Source: Streptomyces sp. HNM0574
Lineage (GTDB): Bacteria; Actinomycetota; Actinomycetes; Streptomycetales; Streptomycetaceae
Direction: 5' to 3'
DNA: 64,000 nt
Assembly (NCBI RefSeq): GCF_012726235.1
Contig: NZ_JAASAH010000024.1
Coordinates: 1 to 64,000, forward strand
Each line of letters begins with the position of its first letter. Within the stretch, counting starts at the first letter, position 1. The notes beneath the pieces were generated by a model. The model did not search any database and was not told where the DNA came from. It was given only the letters and a program-made list of their open reading frames with translations. Below, piece by piece: positions 31,267 to 39,748 of the stretch. Position numbers and translations under genes: made by a program.

Positions 31267-32607
31267 ATGACTGCACGGCGTCGCACCGGCCGCCCCGGCC
31301 GCCCCCGTACGTTCCGCCGCGCCACCCGGGCCGTCGCCGTGACGGCGGCCTCCGCCACGCTCCTGAGCGGCTGCGGCACGCTCGGCGGCGGCACCGCGGA
31401 AGCCGACGAGCCGATCACGGTGATGACCTGGGCACCGCAGGACACCCAGGCGACGAACATGCCCGGCATGCCGGCGATGGCGCAGGCGTACGCGCGCTGG
31501 GTCAACGCGGAGGGCGGCATCAACGGCCATCCGCTGCGGGTCGTCACCTGCAACGACCACAACGAGACGGTGCACGCGGCACGTTGCGCCTCCCGCGCCG
31601 AGGACGAGGGCGCGGTCGCCGTCGTCGGCTCCTACAGCCAGCACGGCAGGTCTTTCATGTCCTCGCTGGAGAGCTCCGGAATCCCCTACATCGGCGGGTA
31701 CGGCATCGCCGACGAGGAGTTCACCAGCCCGCTGTCCTACCCGGTGCACGGCGGCATCCCCGCGCTCGTCGCGGGCAACGGCAGGCAGCTGGCGGCCGGG
31801 CACTGCGCGCGCGTCTCGCTGGTGCGGCCCGACACCATCGCGGGCGACCAGATGCCCTCGCTGCTCAACTCCGGCCTCGCGGACGGCGACGTGCGGCCCG
31901 CCGCCGACGTCCGCGCCCCGGAGGGCGCCTCCGACTACACCGAGCACGCGCGCACGGCCCTGCGGGAGGCCGGTGCGGACAGCGAGCGGTACGGCGTCGC
32001 CGCGTACGGGGGCAAGGCCGAGGGCGCCTGCGTGACCGCGATGCTCGGCGGCCGCACGGGCACCTTCTTCGACTCCTTCCGGCGGCTCCAGCACGACAAC
32101 CCGCAGGTGCGCACCGCCTCCGTGCTGGGCAGCGTGGAGCAGTCCCTGGTGGACCGCTCGGGCGGCACCGACAGCCCGCTGGAGGGCGCGTACGCGACGG
32201 GCTGGTACCCGGCGGCGAACGACCCGCGCTGGGAGCCGATGAAGAAGGTGGTGAGCGAGCACGCCTTCGGCGACAACCGGATCGACACGGCCGACTCCGG
32301 CGTCCAGACCACCTGGGTCGCCTACACCGTGCTGCGGCACGTGCTGGAGGCCGTCACTGCCGACGGCCAGGGCCCCGTCACCGCCAAGACCGTCCGCAGC
32401 GCACTCGACAACGGGACCCCCGTCGACACCGGCGGGCTCACACCCGAGCTGAGCTGGGCGTTCGACGACATGCTCGCCGCGCGCGACTTCCCCCGCATCG
32501 TGAACACGATGGTCACCTACCAGCGGGTCCGCGAGGGCAGGCTCGTCGCCGTACGGGACGGCTTCGTGGACGTCGAGCGGACCCTGGAGGGCGGGAGCGA
32601 AGCCTGA
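31267..32607 (+). CDS. Branched-chain-amino-acid-type ABC transporter substrate-binding lipoprotein
   Basis: A 446-residue lipoprotein. The basic N-terminus (TARRRTGRPGRPRTFRRATR) is followed by a hydrophobic stretch and the lipobox LLSGC (about residues 32-36), so it is anchored outside the membrane by an acylated Cys. The mature part is a type I periplasmic-binding fold like LivJ/AmiC (VNAEGGINGHPLRVVTCND, then VVGSYS). No permease or ATPase genes are adjacent, so it is an orphan that may be a sensor or serve a distant transporter. A hairpin follows the stop. Confidence 0.87.
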   Translation: MTARRRTGRPGRPRTFRRATRAVAVTAASATLLSGCGTLGGGTAEADEPITVMTWAPQDTQATNMPGMPAMAQAYARWVNAEGGINGHPLRVVTCNDHNETVHAARCASRAEDEGAVAVVGSYSQHGRSFMSSLESSGIPYIGGYGIADEEFTSPLSYPVHGGIPALVAGNGRQLAAGHCARVSLVRPDTIAGDQMPSLLNSGLADGDVRPAADVRAPEGASDYTEHARTALREAGADSERYGVAAYGGKAEGACVTAMLGGRTGTFFDSFRRLQHDNPQVRTASVLGSVEQSLVDRSGGTDSPLEGAYATGWYPAANDPRWEPMKKVVSEHAFGDNRIDTADSGVQTTWVAYTVLRHVLEAVTADGQGPVTAKTVRSALDNGTPVDTGGLTPELSWAFDDMLAARDFPRIVNTMVTYQRVREGRLVAVRDGFVDVERTLEGGSEA

Positions 32608-32633
32608 ACGGGGCGCGGGCGGGCGCCCGTTCA
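32605..32633. terminator. Hairpin between convergent genes
   Basis: TGAACGGG pairs with CCCGTTCA across a GC-rich 13-nt loop. The stem begins at the stop codon of the lipoprotein gene and ends 12 nt before the convergent Pro/Gln-rich gene end. Confidence 0.55.
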
Positions 32634-32644
32634 CGACGTGCCGG

Positions 32645-34981
32645 TCAGAGCTGGGAGAACTGGCGCTGCTTGAGGCCGTACTTCTGGGCCGTCGGGTTCC
32701 ACAGCTTGGCGGCCTCCTTCTTGGCCGTGGTCGCCTCGCCGCTGGCCTTGTTGCCCGCCGCCGTGGCCTTGGTGGAACGGGCCTTGCCCTTGTGGCACAC
32801 CTTCTTGCTCTTGGCCGCGTCCGCCCAGGCCGCGTAGTGCGCGTCCGCCGAGGCCGAGGACTTCCAGGAGCGCTCCAGCGCGGTCTTCAGCTCCGCGCTG
32901 CCGGGGACCTTGTCGATGGTGAGCTCGTTCAGCCGGGTGACCAGGCCGTTGCGCTGCTCCGCCGCGGCACGCAGATCGCTCGCCGCCTTGTCGAGCTTCT
33001 GGCACGCCTTGATGTTCTCCACCGAACGGATCACCGTGGCGCGGCTGTTGTTGCTGTCGTTGAGCAGCAGGTCCAGCTGCTTCGCCTGGCCCTCGACCGG
33101 GTCGGGCGCCGGGGAGGACTGCTTCGGGCTCGGCGGGGCCGACTTCTTCGTCTCGGTCTTCTTCCCGTCGTCACCCGTCGCGCTGAGCGCCCCCGCCGTC
33201 ACACCGACGACGGCGACGACGGCGATCCCGGCGCCGACGAGCACCCGGGGCGACACCTTGGAACGGCCGTTCCCGCGGCCGCCGTTGCCACCGCCGTGCC
33301 CGCCGCCCGGGCCCTTGCCGAAGCCGTTGCCGCCGGGACCGCCCGGGCCGGCGGCGTGCGCCTGGCTGCCGAAGGCGGGCATGCTCTGCGTGGAGCCCGC
33401 GTCGCCCGCCGCCGGGGGCGGGCCGCTCGGCTCCTCGCGGAAGAGGTTCTCGAAACCGGCGGGCGGCCGACGGTCCCCGCCCTGCGCGCCCGGCGCCGGC
33501 TGGGGCGGGGGCATCGCGCCGGGGGCCTGCGGGCCGCCCCGCGCCGACTCGGGCGGCAGCGGCGAACGCAGCATCTGCGTCGAGTCGTTGTCCTGCCCGT
33601 TCTGCGGGGGCAGCATCTGCGTCGCCTCGGCGTCGCCGGTCTGCGGGGGCAGCATCTGGGTGGCCTCCGCGTCGCCGGTCTGCGGCGGCAGCATCTGCGT
33701 GGCCTCGCTGTCCGGCATCGGCTGAGCCTGCGGACGCGTCAGCCGCTCGGGCAGCCGGTCGTTGCCCGCGGGCGCGTCCGCCACCGGCGGCAGGTACTGC
33801 GTGGCCTCCGAGTCCGCACCGGGCTGCGGCTGCTGCGCCTCGGGCTGCGGCATGGCTTCCGGCTGCGGCATCGCCTGCGGCGCCGACCGCGGGACGGGCA
33901 GCGACTGGGCGGAATCGGGCTGCGCGGCGGGGTGTTGAGCACCGGCGGCCTGCTGGGCACCGGGCTGCGGCTGCGCGGCCTGCGGCTGCTGGGCGGCAGG
34001 CTGCTGCGGCTGCGCGTACGGCTGCCGGCCCGGCTGCGGCTGGGCGTACGGCGGTGCGGCGGCGTACGGCTGCTCGCCGGGGTACGGCTGCTGGGCCTGC
34101 GGCTGCTCGGGAGTGAACTGCGGCTGGGCGGGCGGCTGTTCGGCCGCGTACGGCTGCTGTCCGCCCGCGTAGGGCTGCTGAGCCGACGGCTGCTCGGGAG
34201 TGAACTGCGGCTGGGCAGGCGGCTGTTCGCCCGTGTGCGGCTGCTGGGGACCCGGCTGCGGGGGTGCGGCCGGCATCGGTCCGGGCCCGCCGGTCTGGGG
34301 CTGCGCTCCGGGCGCCGACTGCGGGGGCGCGGGCGGCTGTTGGGGCGGCACGGGCGCCGCGTACGGCTGCTGCGGCTGGGCGTACGGGCCGGGCTGCGGC
34401 GGGGCCTGGGCCTCGGGCTGCTGCCAGGGGGACGCGGCTGGCTGCTGCGGGTAGCCGTAGCCGGGCTGGGGCTGGGCGGCGGCCTGCTGCGGGTAGTCGT
34501 AGCCGGGCTGGGCGCTGTACGGGTTGGGGGCTGCGCCGTAACCGGGGCCGCCCTGGCCGTCGTACGGGCCGGGTGCGGACGGGTACCCGGGCTGCGGCGC
34601 CGCGTACGGCGAGCCGCCGGACGGGGGTGCACCGTACGGCGTCCCGCCCGGCTGCTGCGCGCCGTACGGGGACGCCTGCGGTGCGCCGTACCCGGGTGCG
34701 GGCTGGTCGTAGGCCGGTGCGCTCCCGAACTGCGGTGCGTCGGCCGGTGGCAGGTCGGCGGGCGTGTGCGGCGGCTGCGGCGGGGGTGCCGGGGCCTGGG
34801 CCACGGCCTCGGAGTCCGGCCCCCAGGGCTGGCCCCAGGGCTGGCCCTGCGGGGGCCGTACCTGGGACCGGTCAGCGGCTTCGCGCTGCTGCTCGGGCGT
34901 CCACGGCTCGCCGTTCGACGGCAGCACGACTCCCTCGTAGAGGGGCTGGTCGCCCTGTCCACCACCGTTCTGCGCTGTCAC
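32645..34981 (-). CDS. Large Pro/Gln/Ala-rich single-pass membrane protein with Thr-Gln repeats
   Basis: A 778-residue protein. Residues 1-575 form a low-complexity Pro/Gln/Ala/Gly/Tyr region (many PYGAPQ- and QPYAAP-like repeats), surely disordered and cytoplasmic. Within it, Thr-Gln motifs occur at residues 394, 428, 441, 454, 468 and 531. Three of them lie in a 13-residue repeat EATQMLPPQTGDA, coded by a 39-bp DNA repeat. A transmembrane helix follows near 580-602. The extracellular C-terminal domain of about 170 residues is helical, with two Cys (KACQKL, KKVCHK). The layout resembles actinobacterial proteins phosphorylated by Ser/Thr kinases and read by FHA domains; that is inference. Function unknown. 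Confidence 0.82.
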   Translation of the reverse strand: MTAQNGGGQGDQPLYEGVVLPSNGEPWTPEQQREAADRSQVRPPQGQPWGQPWGPDSEAVAQAPAPPPQPPHTPADLPPADAPQFGSAPAYDQPAPGYGAPQASPYGAQQPGGTPYGAPPSGGSPYAAPQPGYPSAPGPYDGQGGPGYGAAPNPYSAQPGYDYPQQAAAQPQPGYGYPQQPAASPWQQPEAQAPPQPGPYAQPQQPYAAPVPPQQPPAPPQSAPGAQPQTGGPGPMPAAPPQPGPQQPHTGEQPPAQPQFTPEQPSAQQPYAGGQQPYAAEQPPAQPQFTPEQPQAQQPYPGEQPYAAAPPYAQPQPGRQPYAQPQQPAAQQPQAAQPQPGAQQAAGAQHPAAQPDSAQSLPVPRSAPQAMPQPEAMPQPEAQQPQPGADSEATQYLPPVADAPAGNDRLPERLTRPQAQPMPDSEATQMLPPQTGDAEATQMLPPQTGDAEATQMLPPQNGQDNDSTQMLRSPLPPESARGGPQAPGAMPPPQPAPGAQGGDRRPPAGFENLFREEPSGPPPAAGDAGSTQSMPAFGSQAHAAGPGGPGGNGFGKGPGGGHGGGNGGRGNGRSKVSPRVLVGAGIAVVAVVGVTAGALSATGDDGKKTETKKSAPPSPKQSSPAPDPVEGQAKQLDLLLNDSNNSRATVIRSVENIKACQKLDKAASDLRAAAEQRNGLVTRLNELTIDKVPGSAELKTALERSWKSSASADAHYAAWADAAKSKKVCHKGKARSTKATAAGNKASGEATTAKKEAAKLWNPTAQKYGLKQRQFSQL
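33611..33727 (-). repeat. 39-bp tandem coding repeat (Thr-Gln motif)
   Basis: Three consecutive units of 39 bp (beginning at 33611, 33650 and 33689) encode the EATQMLPPQTGDA peptide repeat. A degenerate unit follows at about 33572 (DSTQML) and an isolated relative at about 33791 (EATQYLPP). Confidence 0.75.
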
Positions 34982-35114
34982 CGGGACTCCTCGATCAACC
35001 TGTCTGCCGGAACCGTCGGCTCACGCTACCGGGTCGCTCGTATGGTCGACCACGCCCCTGATGGGGGTACACCGACCCGTCACCTACGAAATGGGGCAAA
35101 GGTTCACGGTTCGC

Positions 35115-36506
35115 TCAGGCCACGGCCATCTCCTCGATGCGCTCGGCGAAGTCACGGACGGCGGACTCCTGCTCGTACGGCTCCAGCCTGCGGCGGAAGT
35201 CCTCCAGGTACTCGGCGCCCCGGTCGGACCTGAGCCCCGCCAGGAGCTCCACGCCCTGCTCGGCGTAGTGGCACGCGTGCTCAAGCTCACGCTGCTCGAC
35301 CTGGGCCGAGGCGAGCAGGAAACAGCCGATGGCACGCCGCCGCACCCGGCGCTCGGGATGCCCGGCGAGGGAGTCCTGGGCGTGCACGGCGGAGCCCGAG
35401 GGCTGGTGCAGGTCCCGGTGGCAGTGGGCGAGTTCGTCTGCCAGGTAGGCACGGTCGAAATGGGCGATCCATACCGGATCGTCGCCCGATTCCTTGTTGC
35501 TCTCCGCGCGGTCCATCGCGTCCACGGCCACGGCGGACAGCCGTCGGAAGGCGGGACCGTCCCCCATCAGCGCGTGCCCGCGCGCCTCCGCCGCCGCGAA
35601 CATCGCCTCCGCGCGCGGGGTCACGCACCCGCGCGCCCCCTCCTGCGCGACGCGGGCCAACTGCGCGATCTCGCGCGGGTTTCCGAGCGAGGCCGCGAGA
35701 TGGCTCATCCCAGCGGCCAGCACGTACCCGCCGTACGCGCGGTCGTCCGCGGCCTGCGCCAGGCGCAGCGCCTGGATGTAGTACCGCTGCGCCAGCCCGT
35801 GCTGCCCGGTGTCGACGGCCATGTACCCGGCGAGCTCCGTGAGCCGGGCCACCGCGCCGAACAGCGCGCGCCCCACGGCGTCCGAGTAGGAGCCCGCGAG
35901 CAGCCCGGAGACGACGCTGTTGAGGTAGTGCGCCACCACGGGACGGATGTGGCCGCTGCCGTAGGTGTGGTCAAGGCCGGACAGCGCGTCGGTGGTGGCC
36001 GTGACGGCGGCGACGTCGGACATCCCGACCCGTGGCCCCGCCGTGCGGGACACCTGCGCGTCCGGTGCGGTGATGAGCCAGTCCCGGCTGGGCTCCACCA
36101 GCGCGGAGGCGGCGACGGAGGAGCCGGAGAGGAAGTCGCTCCGTCCCACGTCGCTGCGCCACAGCTCGCAGACCTGCTCCACGGCGGCGGCGGGCCCCGG
36201 CGCGAACTGGAGCCCCACCCCCGGTGTGAGGTTCCGGCCGCCCGCCATCCCGATCTCGTCGACCGAGACCGTACGGCCCAGCTTGCGGCCGAGGGCGTCG
36301 GCGATGAGCGCGGGCGCCCGGCCGCGCGGCTGCTGTCCGCGCAGCCACCTGGCGACCGAGGTCTTGTCGTAGCGCAGGTCGAGACCGGCTTCCGCGCCGC
36401 ACACGTTGACCCGCCGGGCCAGTCCGGCGTGGGAGCAGTCGGCTTCCTGAATGAGTGTCTGCAGCCTGTCGTTGGGCTGCTTGACGGTGAGCGGCCTCCC
36501 GGCCAT
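35115..36506 (-). CDS. NsdA-type regulator (HTH plus TPR-like repeats)
   Basis: A 463-residue protein strongly resembling the Streptomyces NsdA family, whose founding member represses antibiotic production and sporulation. The N-terminal part has the family block RYDKTSVARWLRGQQPRGRAP (about residues 44-64), which looks like a DNA-binding helix-turn-helix. The rest is helical TPR-like repeats (for example LAQRYYIQALRLAQAADDRA and GNPREIAQLARVAQEGARG). I placed the start at the ATG at 36506 (MAGRPLTVKQ), which has a GGGGGGA Shine-Dalgarno sequence. It is a paralogue or relative, so no symbol is given. Upstream lies a cluster of CACTG/CAGTG elements. Confidence 0.85.
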   Translation of the reverse strand: MAGRPLTVKQPNDRLQTLIQEADCSHAGLARRVNVCGAEAGLDLRYDKTSVARWLRGQQPRGRAPALIADALGRKLGRTVSVDEIGMAGGRNLTPGVGLQFAPGPAAAVEQVCELWRSDVGRSDFLSGSSVAASALVEPSRDWLITAPDAQVSRTAGPRVGMSDVAAVTATTDALSGLDHTYGSGHIRPVVAHYLNSVVSGLLAGSYSDAVGRALFGAVARLTELAGYMAVDTGQHGLAQRYYIQALRLAQAADDRAYGGYVLAAGMSHLAASLGNPREIAQLARVAQEGARGCVTPRAEAMFAAAEARGHALMGDGPAFRRLSAVAVDAMDRAESNKESGDDPVWIAHFDRAYLADELAHCHRDLHQPSGSAVHAQDSLAGHPERRVRRRAIGCFLLASAQVEQRELEHACHYAEQGVELLAGLRSDRGAEYLEDFRRRLEPYEQESAVRDFAERIEEMAVA

Positions 36507-36537
36507 GCGATCCCCCCTGTTCAAGGCGACGGATGAT

Positions 36538-36600
36538 CACTGCCCAGTGCATATGACCCTGATTCCGAAGAAAAGGCTCCCTTGGTCAGTAATGCACTGG
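36538..36600. promoter_or_regulatory. CACTG/CAGTG palindromes upstream of the NsdA-type gene
   Basis: Two nested structures are visible: a 12-bp palindrome CACTGCCCAGTG (36538-36549), and a 9-bp inverted repeat CCAGTGCAT (36544-36552) with ATGCACTGG (36592-36600). The region lies 32-94 bp upstream of the NsdA-type start and also upstream of the divergent gene at 36768. It is a possible binding site for the regulator itself. Confidence 0.45.
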
Positions 36601-36767
36601 AGAGTGAACTACCCCCTGGGGCAGCCCCCTCCGGCGCGCGCCCCCGCACATGCCCCCGTGCGCCCTCGTCCCTCCGTCGTCCGCCCCCGCGGCACCCCTG
36701 CGCCGGCGCGCCGCGAAGCGCGTTCCCCGGCCCGTAACCCCCTGTGGGAAGGGGAGTTGAGATCTGC

Positions 36768-37448
36768 GTGGAAGAGAGCATCGGAGTCACCCCAGGAGTC
36801 ACGGAACGCGCGCACGTCCCCCGGCAGCCCGCCGGATCGCCGCTCGACCACGCGGTGCGGTACACGCAGGACCGCCACTGGGACGTCGTCCCCGGCACCC
36901 GGCTGGAGACCGTCGCGGGGATGCCCCGGTGCAGCTGCGGCGACTTGGGCTGCGCGGCCCCCGGCGCCCACCCCGCCGGCCGCGACTGGGCCGCCGGGGC
37001 CACGGGCAGCGCCTCGGCCGCGCGCCGGATGTGGACGGAGGACCCGGAGGCCGCCGTACTGCTGCCGACGGGGCGCACCTTCGACGTGCTGGACGCTCCC
37101 GAGACCGCGGGCCTCCTCGCGCTGGCCCGGGCGGAACGGCTCGGGCTCTCGCCCGGCCCCGTGATCAGCGCCCCGCACGGGCGGCTGCTCTTCCTCGTCC
37201 TGCCGGGCGGCGCCGCCAAGTGCCCCGATCTGGTGCGCGGGTTGGGCTGGTCGCCGGACGCGCTGGACCTCGCCGCGCACGGCGAGGGCGGCTGGGTCGC
37301 CGCGCCGCCGACCCGGTGGGGAGCGCGCGGGTGCGTGCAGTGGGCGCGCAGGCCGGGCGCCGCGAACCGCTGGCTCCCGGACGCCGGGGACCTGCTCCCC
37401 GCGCTGGCCTACGCCTGCGGCCGCGAGGCGGCCCTCCGGCGCGCCTGA
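36768..37448 (+). CDS. Primase-polymerase-like (Prim-Pol N-terminal domain) protein
   Basis: A 226-residue protein resembling the N-terminal domain of bifunctional DNA primase/polymerase proteins: HAVRYTQDRHWDVVPGTRLE at the start, a short Cys pair region CSCGDLGC followed by AAPGAHPAGRDW, then LLPTGRTFDVLDAPE. No helicase or primase C-terminal part is present, so this is a stand-alone domain common in Streptomyces. Activity is unproven. The GTG at 36768 (MEESIGV) follows AAGGGGAG; an earlier GTG at 36744 would overlap that Shine-Dalgarno sequence. Followed by a strong terminator. Confidence 0.7.
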   Translation: MEESIGVTPGVTERAHVPRQPAGSPLDHAVRYTQDRHWDVVPGTRLETVAGMPRCSCGDLGCAAPGAHPAGRDWAAGATGSASAARRMWTEDPEAAVLLPTGRTFDVLDAPETAGLLALARAERLGLSPGPVISAPHGRLLFLVLPGGAAKCPDLVRGLGWSPDALDLAAHGEGGWVAAPPTRWGARGCVQWARRPGAANRWLPDAGDLLPALAYACGREAALRRA

Positions 37449-37473
37449 ACTCCCCCTCCGCGCAAGCGGAAAG

Positions 37474-37509
37474 CCTCGCCGGACGCACAGGAGCGTGCGT
37501 CCGGCGAGG
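37474..37509. terminator. Bidirectional terminator between convergent genes
   Basis: A 15-bp perfect stem (CCTCGCCGGACGCAC with its complement) and a 6-nt AGGAGC loop, between the primase-like gene and the alpha/beta hydrolase gene. Confidence 0.85.
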
Positions 37510-37526
37510 TGCGTCAGGGGTGCCGG

Positions 37527-38450
37527 TCAGGCGGCGGGTATGACGGCCTGGAGGAAGGGTTCGACGACGCGGCGCCAGCCGTCCGGCTGGTCGAAGTGCA
37601 ACAGGTGTCCCGCGTCCGGGACTTCGGCGTAGATGCCACGGGGCAGCACCCGCACCATCTCCTGCGCCTCGGCCCGGCCGAGGTCCCCGTCGATGCCGCG
37701 GACGACGAGGGTGGGGCAGCGGACGTGCGAGAGCTCGTCCCAGTGCGCGTCGTGCACCCACGCCTCGCGCACCCGGAGCATCTGCGGGCAGGAGAAGACC
37801 GGTTCCCAGCCGCCGTCGCCCTCGGTCATGACCTCGGCGAAGAAGTCGCCCCGGGTGGGCCGCGGCCGGTCGAGGGCCGGATCGTCCTCGCCGAACCACC
37901 TGCGGACGTCGGCCAGCGTCGCGAAGGGGACCGGCCAGGAGGAGAACCACTCCGCCCATTCGCGCTGCGAACGCTCCCCCAGCGCCGAGGCCTTCATGTC
38001 GCAGATGACCAGGGCCTGGACGAGATCGGGGCGCTTGGCCGCGAGTTCCCAGGCGGTGAGCGCGCCCATCGAGTGCCCGACGAGGGCGAGCGGGGCGAGG
38101 CCGAGCTGTTCGATGGCGGCCTCGACGTCGGCGACGAACGCCGCGCGGTCGTACGGGCCGTGCTCCGGTTTCTCGCTGCGTCCGTGTCCGCGCTGGTCGA
38201 GCGCGACGGCGCGATAGCGGCCCGAGAGCCAGCGCGCCGTTCCCGCCCAGTGCGCCGCGCGTCCCATCAGGCCGTGCAGCAGGAGCACTCCGGGCGGTTC
38301 GGCTGCGTTCTCGCCGGCGGGCCCGTCGTCCCTGAGCAGTTCGGCTCCGGCGCCCGCGTCCTTCTCGTGGCTCCCCTTCGGCGGGTCGGCGAACTCCCAG
38401 GCGGCGAGCTGGACTCCGTCGGCCCCCGTCACGTCGATACGTCGCACCAT
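37527..38450 (-). CDS. Alpha/beta hydrolase
   Basis: A 307-residue alpha/beta-hydrolase-fold protein. The oxyanion-hole motif is LLLHGLMGRAAHW, the nucleophile elbow GHSMGALTAW holds the Ser, and the catalytic His lies in PDAGHLLHFDQPDGW near the C-terminus. An acidic residue in VVRGIDGDLG is the probable third member of the triad. An insertion of about 25 Glu/Gly/Ala-rich residues near 27-52, after the first strand, is unusual for the family. Substrate unknown. It is transcribed alone, with a LexA-like element 43 bp upstream. Confidence 0.87.
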   Translation of the reverse strand: MVRRIDVTGADGVQLAAWEFADPPKGSHEKDAGAGAELLRDDGPAGENAAEPPGVLLLHGLMGRAAHWAGTARWLSGRYRAVALDQRGHGRSEKPEHGPYDRAAFVADVEAAIEQLGLAPLALVGHSMGALTAWELAAKRPDLVQALVICDMKASALGERSQREWAEWFSSWPVPFATLADVRRWFGEDDPALDRPRPTRGDFFAEVMTEGDGGWEPVFSCPQMLRVREAWVHDAHWDELSHVRCPTLVVRGIDGDLGRAEAQEMVRVLPRGIYAEVPDAGHLLHFDQPDGWRRVVEPFLQAVIPAA

Positions 38451-38963
38451 GCGCCGTGCACCCCCATTCCCACTACCGCTGCGTCACGCTATCGAACTTC
38501 TATTCGAACAGGCGGGAGTACGGCGTAACTCCCCACTTTCGAGTGACCGCGCCCCAGGGTTCGCCGACGTCCCCGCGGGGAGACAGCTACCGGGAAGGGG
38601 ACCGACCCGGGGAGCTCGGGGCTCCGGGTCACCTCTGGGGGACATGGGGAGGCGAGGCCCCGGCCGCACCGGCCGGGGCCTTGTGCATGCCCGACGGCCT
38701 GCGGACACCCCGCTGTCGACTGCGCCCGGCCCACCCATCGACGGCTCTCCCCTCCGCCCGCGTGCGCACCGGAACAGCGTGGCACGGCGGGTGTGCGGTC
38801 GCTCGGATTCCGGCAACTCTGATGGCAACGACACCATTTGGGAAGACGCCCCGGCCCGGCGCTTCGTTCCCCGGCCGGCCGCGGCCCGCCCCGTACGCGG
38901 GCACGACGGCGCCCCGTCCGGCGCCGGGAGGCGCGGGGGACGGAGCGAACTGCCGGGCCGGCG
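38451..38963. other. 513-bp intergenic region with a strong hairpin
   Basis: No convincing gene. It contains a LexA-like element CGAACTTCTATTCG (38493-38506) that overlaps the probable promoter of the hydrolase gene (-10 TAGCGT on the minus strand), and a 12-bp hairpin AGGCCCCGGCCG-CAC-loop at 38655-38681. The hairpin lies about 280 nt beyond the dmdR1 stop and may end that transcript, leaving a long 3' untranslated region. Confidence 0.45.
38655..38681. terminator. Strong GC hairpin, candidate terminator
   Basis: Stem of 12 bp with a 3-nt loop, followed by TTGTG on the plus strand. It can end a dmdR1 transcript from the right or a plus-strand transcript from the left. Confidence 0.5.
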
Positions 38964-39659
38964 TCAGCGCTTGGCGACGAAGACGTGCTGCGCGATGTCG
39001 GACTCCAGCTCGGCCGCCTCGCCGCTGCTGCCGACCTGGATGGCACCGGCCGAACCGTTGGTGACGCTGACGACCGCGCCCGGCTGCACGCCCGCCCTGC
39101 GGAGCGTGTACATCAACTGCGCGTCCATCTGGATCGGCTCACCGATGCGGCGGACGACGACCGTCTTGCCGTCGGCGCCCGGGTCCAGCTCGCCGAGGCT
39201 CACCATGCCCTCGTCCAGGAACGGGTCGGCCTGGGCCTTCTCCCCGAGCTCCTCCAGACCGGGGATCGGGTTGCCGTACGGCGACTCCGTCGGGTGCCGC
39301 AGCAGCTCCAGCACGCGGAGCTCGACCGCCTCGCTCATCACGTGCTCCCAGCGGCAGGCCTCGGCGTGCACCTGCTCCCACTCCAGGCCGATGACGTCGA
39401 CTAGCAGGCACTCGGCGAGCCGGTGCTTGCGCATGACCCGGCGGGCCAGCCTGCGGCCCTCGTCCGTCAGCTCCAGGTGCCGGTCGCCGGCGACCGTGAC
39501 CAGGCCGTCGCGCTCCATGCGGGCCACCGTCTGGCTGACCGTCGGACCGCTCTGGTCGAGGCGTTCCGCGATCCGGGCACGCATGGGCACCACACCTTCC
39601 TCCTCCAGCTCCAGGATGGTGCGGAGATACATCTCCGTGGTGTCGATCAGTCCGGACAT
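38964..39659 (-). CDS. dmdR1: DtxR-family iron-dependent repressor
   Basis: A 231-residue DtxR/IdeR protein. The winged helix spans residues 1-65 (IDTTEMYLRTILELEEEGVV, then SGPTVSQTVARMERDGLV). The dimerisation and metal-binding domain has HRLAECLLVDVIGLEWEQVHAEACRWEHVMS (ligand residues His, Glu, Cys, Glu and His). A C-terminal SH3-like domain starts near 150. Near-identical in my memory to DmdR1 (SCO4394), the main iron regulator of siderophore genes in S. coelicolor. No iron box was found in this window. The opposite strand is open along almost the whole gene, as reported for adm in S. coelicolor. Confidence 0.93.
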   Translation of the reverse strand: MSGLIDTTEMYLRTILELEEEGVVPMRARIAERLDQSGPTVSQTVARMERDGLVTVAGDRHLELTDEGRRLARRVMRKHRLAECLLVDVIGLEWEQVHAEACRWEHVMSEAVELRVLELLRHPTESPYGNPIPGLEELGEKAQADPFLDEGMVSLGELDPGADGKTVVVRRIGEPIQMDAQLMYTLRRAGVQPGAVVSVTNGSAGAIQVGSSGEAAELESDIAQHVFVAKR

Positions 39660-39748
39660 GCGTGCCCCTAGTCAGCTCGTGCGGTGGCCCTGTGCTCAAT
39701 TCTGACGCATCGCGCCGACAACCGTGCCCTCCCGGCGGCTGCGCACCC

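Noticed and set aside
38838..39404. A second protein-coding gene confidently annotated opposite dmdR1
   Set aside because: An antisense gene is reported for S. coelicolor, but more than one frame is open here and none has a clear ribosome binding site, so it is kept only as a finding.
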